Source: Phyllobacterium trifolii
GTDB taxonomy: Bacteria; Pseudomonadota; Alphaproteobacteria; Rhizobiales; Rhizobiaceae
DNA: 64,000 bases
Assembly (NCBI RefSeq): GCF_014192095.1
Contig: NZ_JACHXN010000025.1
Span: forward strand, 1-64,000
Reading direction: 5' to 3'
The translations under genes and the position numbers were made by a program. Of the stretch, positions 63,367-64,000 are shown one piece after another (the first letter of the stretch is position 1; each line of letters begins with the position of its first letter). The notes below the pieces were generated by a model, which was not told the DNA's origin, searched no databases, and saw only the letters and a program-made list of their open reading frames with translations.

Positions 63367-64000
63367 GCTGCACGTGCCGGGATTGTGATTCCGAGATTTT
63401 CGCGCAATGTGCGCCCTTCATACTCATCGCGAAAGAGGCCACGGCGACGCAACTCGGGCACAACCATCGCGATGAAATCCTGAAGTGCCCCCGGAAAATA
63501 GGCACCCATCACGTTGAAGCCATCCGCCGCCTTGCCATGAAACCGCTCCTCCAGTTCATCGACGATCTGTGCCGGTGTGCCGATCAATTGCCAATGGCCG
63601 CGCGCGCCGGCGAAATTGCGAGCCACCTGCCGGATAGACAGATTCTCACGCCTCGCAAGATCGATGATGAGCTGCTGCCGGCTTTGAATGCCATCGGTAG
63701 CTGGCATTTCGGGCAATGGTCCTTCAAGCGGGTACTGTGACAGGTCCTTGATGCTGAGATAGCTGGCGAGCAACGCCACACCAACCTCGTCAGGAATGAG
63801 TTCTTGCAAGGCATCATACTTCGCCCGCGCTTCGCTTTCGGTTCGGCCGACGATTGGCGACACACCGGGCAGGATCTTCAGATCGTCCGGATTTCGGCCG
63901 AAGGCGGGCATGCGCGATTTCAAATCAGCATAGTAGGTTTGAGCTTCCTGCAAGGTCTGGGCCGCCACAAACACCACATCCGCTGTACGCGCTGCGAGGT
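63363..64000 (-). CDS. Flavin-dependent monooxygenase, NtaA/SnaA/DszA family (partial at right edge)
   Basis: The C-terminal 212 codons of an LLM-class flavin-dependent oxidoreductase; the frame runs off the window with AARTADVVFVAAQTLQEA. YYADLKSRMPAFGRNPDDLKILPGVSPIVG is the family core (here split as FGRNPDDLKILPGVSPIVG), with HWQLIGTPAQIVDELEERFHG and MVVPELRRRGLFRDEYEG at the end, as in NtaA-type monooxygenases acting on amines and sulfonates with FMNH2. It is the first visible gene of the operon. Confidence 0.88.
   Translation of the reverse strand, partial: LAARTADVVFVAAQTLQEAQTYYADLKSRMPAFGRNPDDLKILPGVSPIVGRTESEARAKYDALQELIPDEVGVALLASYLSIKDLSQYPLEGPLPEMPATDGIQSRQQLIIDLARRENLSIRQVARNFAGARGHWQLIGTPAQIVDELEERFHGKAADGFNVMGAYFPGALQDFIAMVVPELRRRGLFRDEYEGRTLRENLGITIPARAA

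Overview
The window looks like a chromosomal segment of an alphaproteobacterium of the order Hyphomicrobiales (Rhizobiales), probably Phyllobacteriaceae or Brucellaceae. The gene types and repertoire support this: rhizobial-type ugp and GlcNAc loci, an ArsR-methyltransferase fusion beside metF, EttA, BluB under a cobalamin riboswitch, a decarboxylase of the ornithine type, and the PHGELVEPRT intergenic repeat. No rRNA, tRNA or CRISPR array was seen.

Layout. 1-6.8 kb is an accessory strip with small genes, a lone phage terminase small subunit, a frameshifted ketopantoate-reductase-like gene, two His/Gly-rich exported paralogues, a ruined ECF sigma factor and a stand-alone ADP-ribosyltransferase-like gene behind a small protein that has a second copy 2 kb away. 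6.9-14.2 kb holds a Tat-exported hydrolase and a compact malonate decarboxylase operon (mdcA-C-D-E-G-B-H); the divergent GntR-type regulator is a pseudogene and no malonate transporter is present. 14.4-25.1 kb is mostly housekeeping: GH25 lysozyme, lytic transglycosylase, ornithine-type decarboxylase, EamA exporter, metF with its ArsR-methyltransferase, DUF2293, bluB, a MOSC protein and ettA. 25.8-32.4 kb has a hydrolase/CoA-transferase/ThDP-enzyme operon and a polyprenyl-phosphate-sugar glycosyltransferase operon whose middle gene is frameshifted. 32.5-34.2 kb is a probable polymorphic toxin (PD-(D/E)XK nuclease) with its immunity gene.

34.2-53.1 kb is dominated by carbohydrate metabolism: UDP-glucose dehydrogenase, an aldo/keto reductase, a sugar ABC transporter with a Gfo/Idh/MocA dehydrogenase and murQ, divergent from an amino-sugar operon (BadF-type kinase, GntR/UTRA regulator, SIS deaminase, nagA, pncA), then a 275-bp MITE-like palindromic element and the complete ugpBAEC operon. 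53.2-55.7 kb is metNIQ. 56.4-64 kb contains a membrane GGDEF-EAL protein, a transporter fused to a hotdog thioesterase, and an operon of a flavin monooxygenase, an ornithine-cyclodeaminase-like protein and a histidine-ammonia-lyase-like protein with a variant MIO motif.

The most promising little-described systems are the toxin-immunity pair at 32.5 kb, the ADP-ribosyltransferase with its small duplicated partner at 6 kb, the transporter-thioesterase fusion at 59 kb and the three-gene MIO-variant operon at the right edge. All functions are inferred from reading the sequence; no searches were run.
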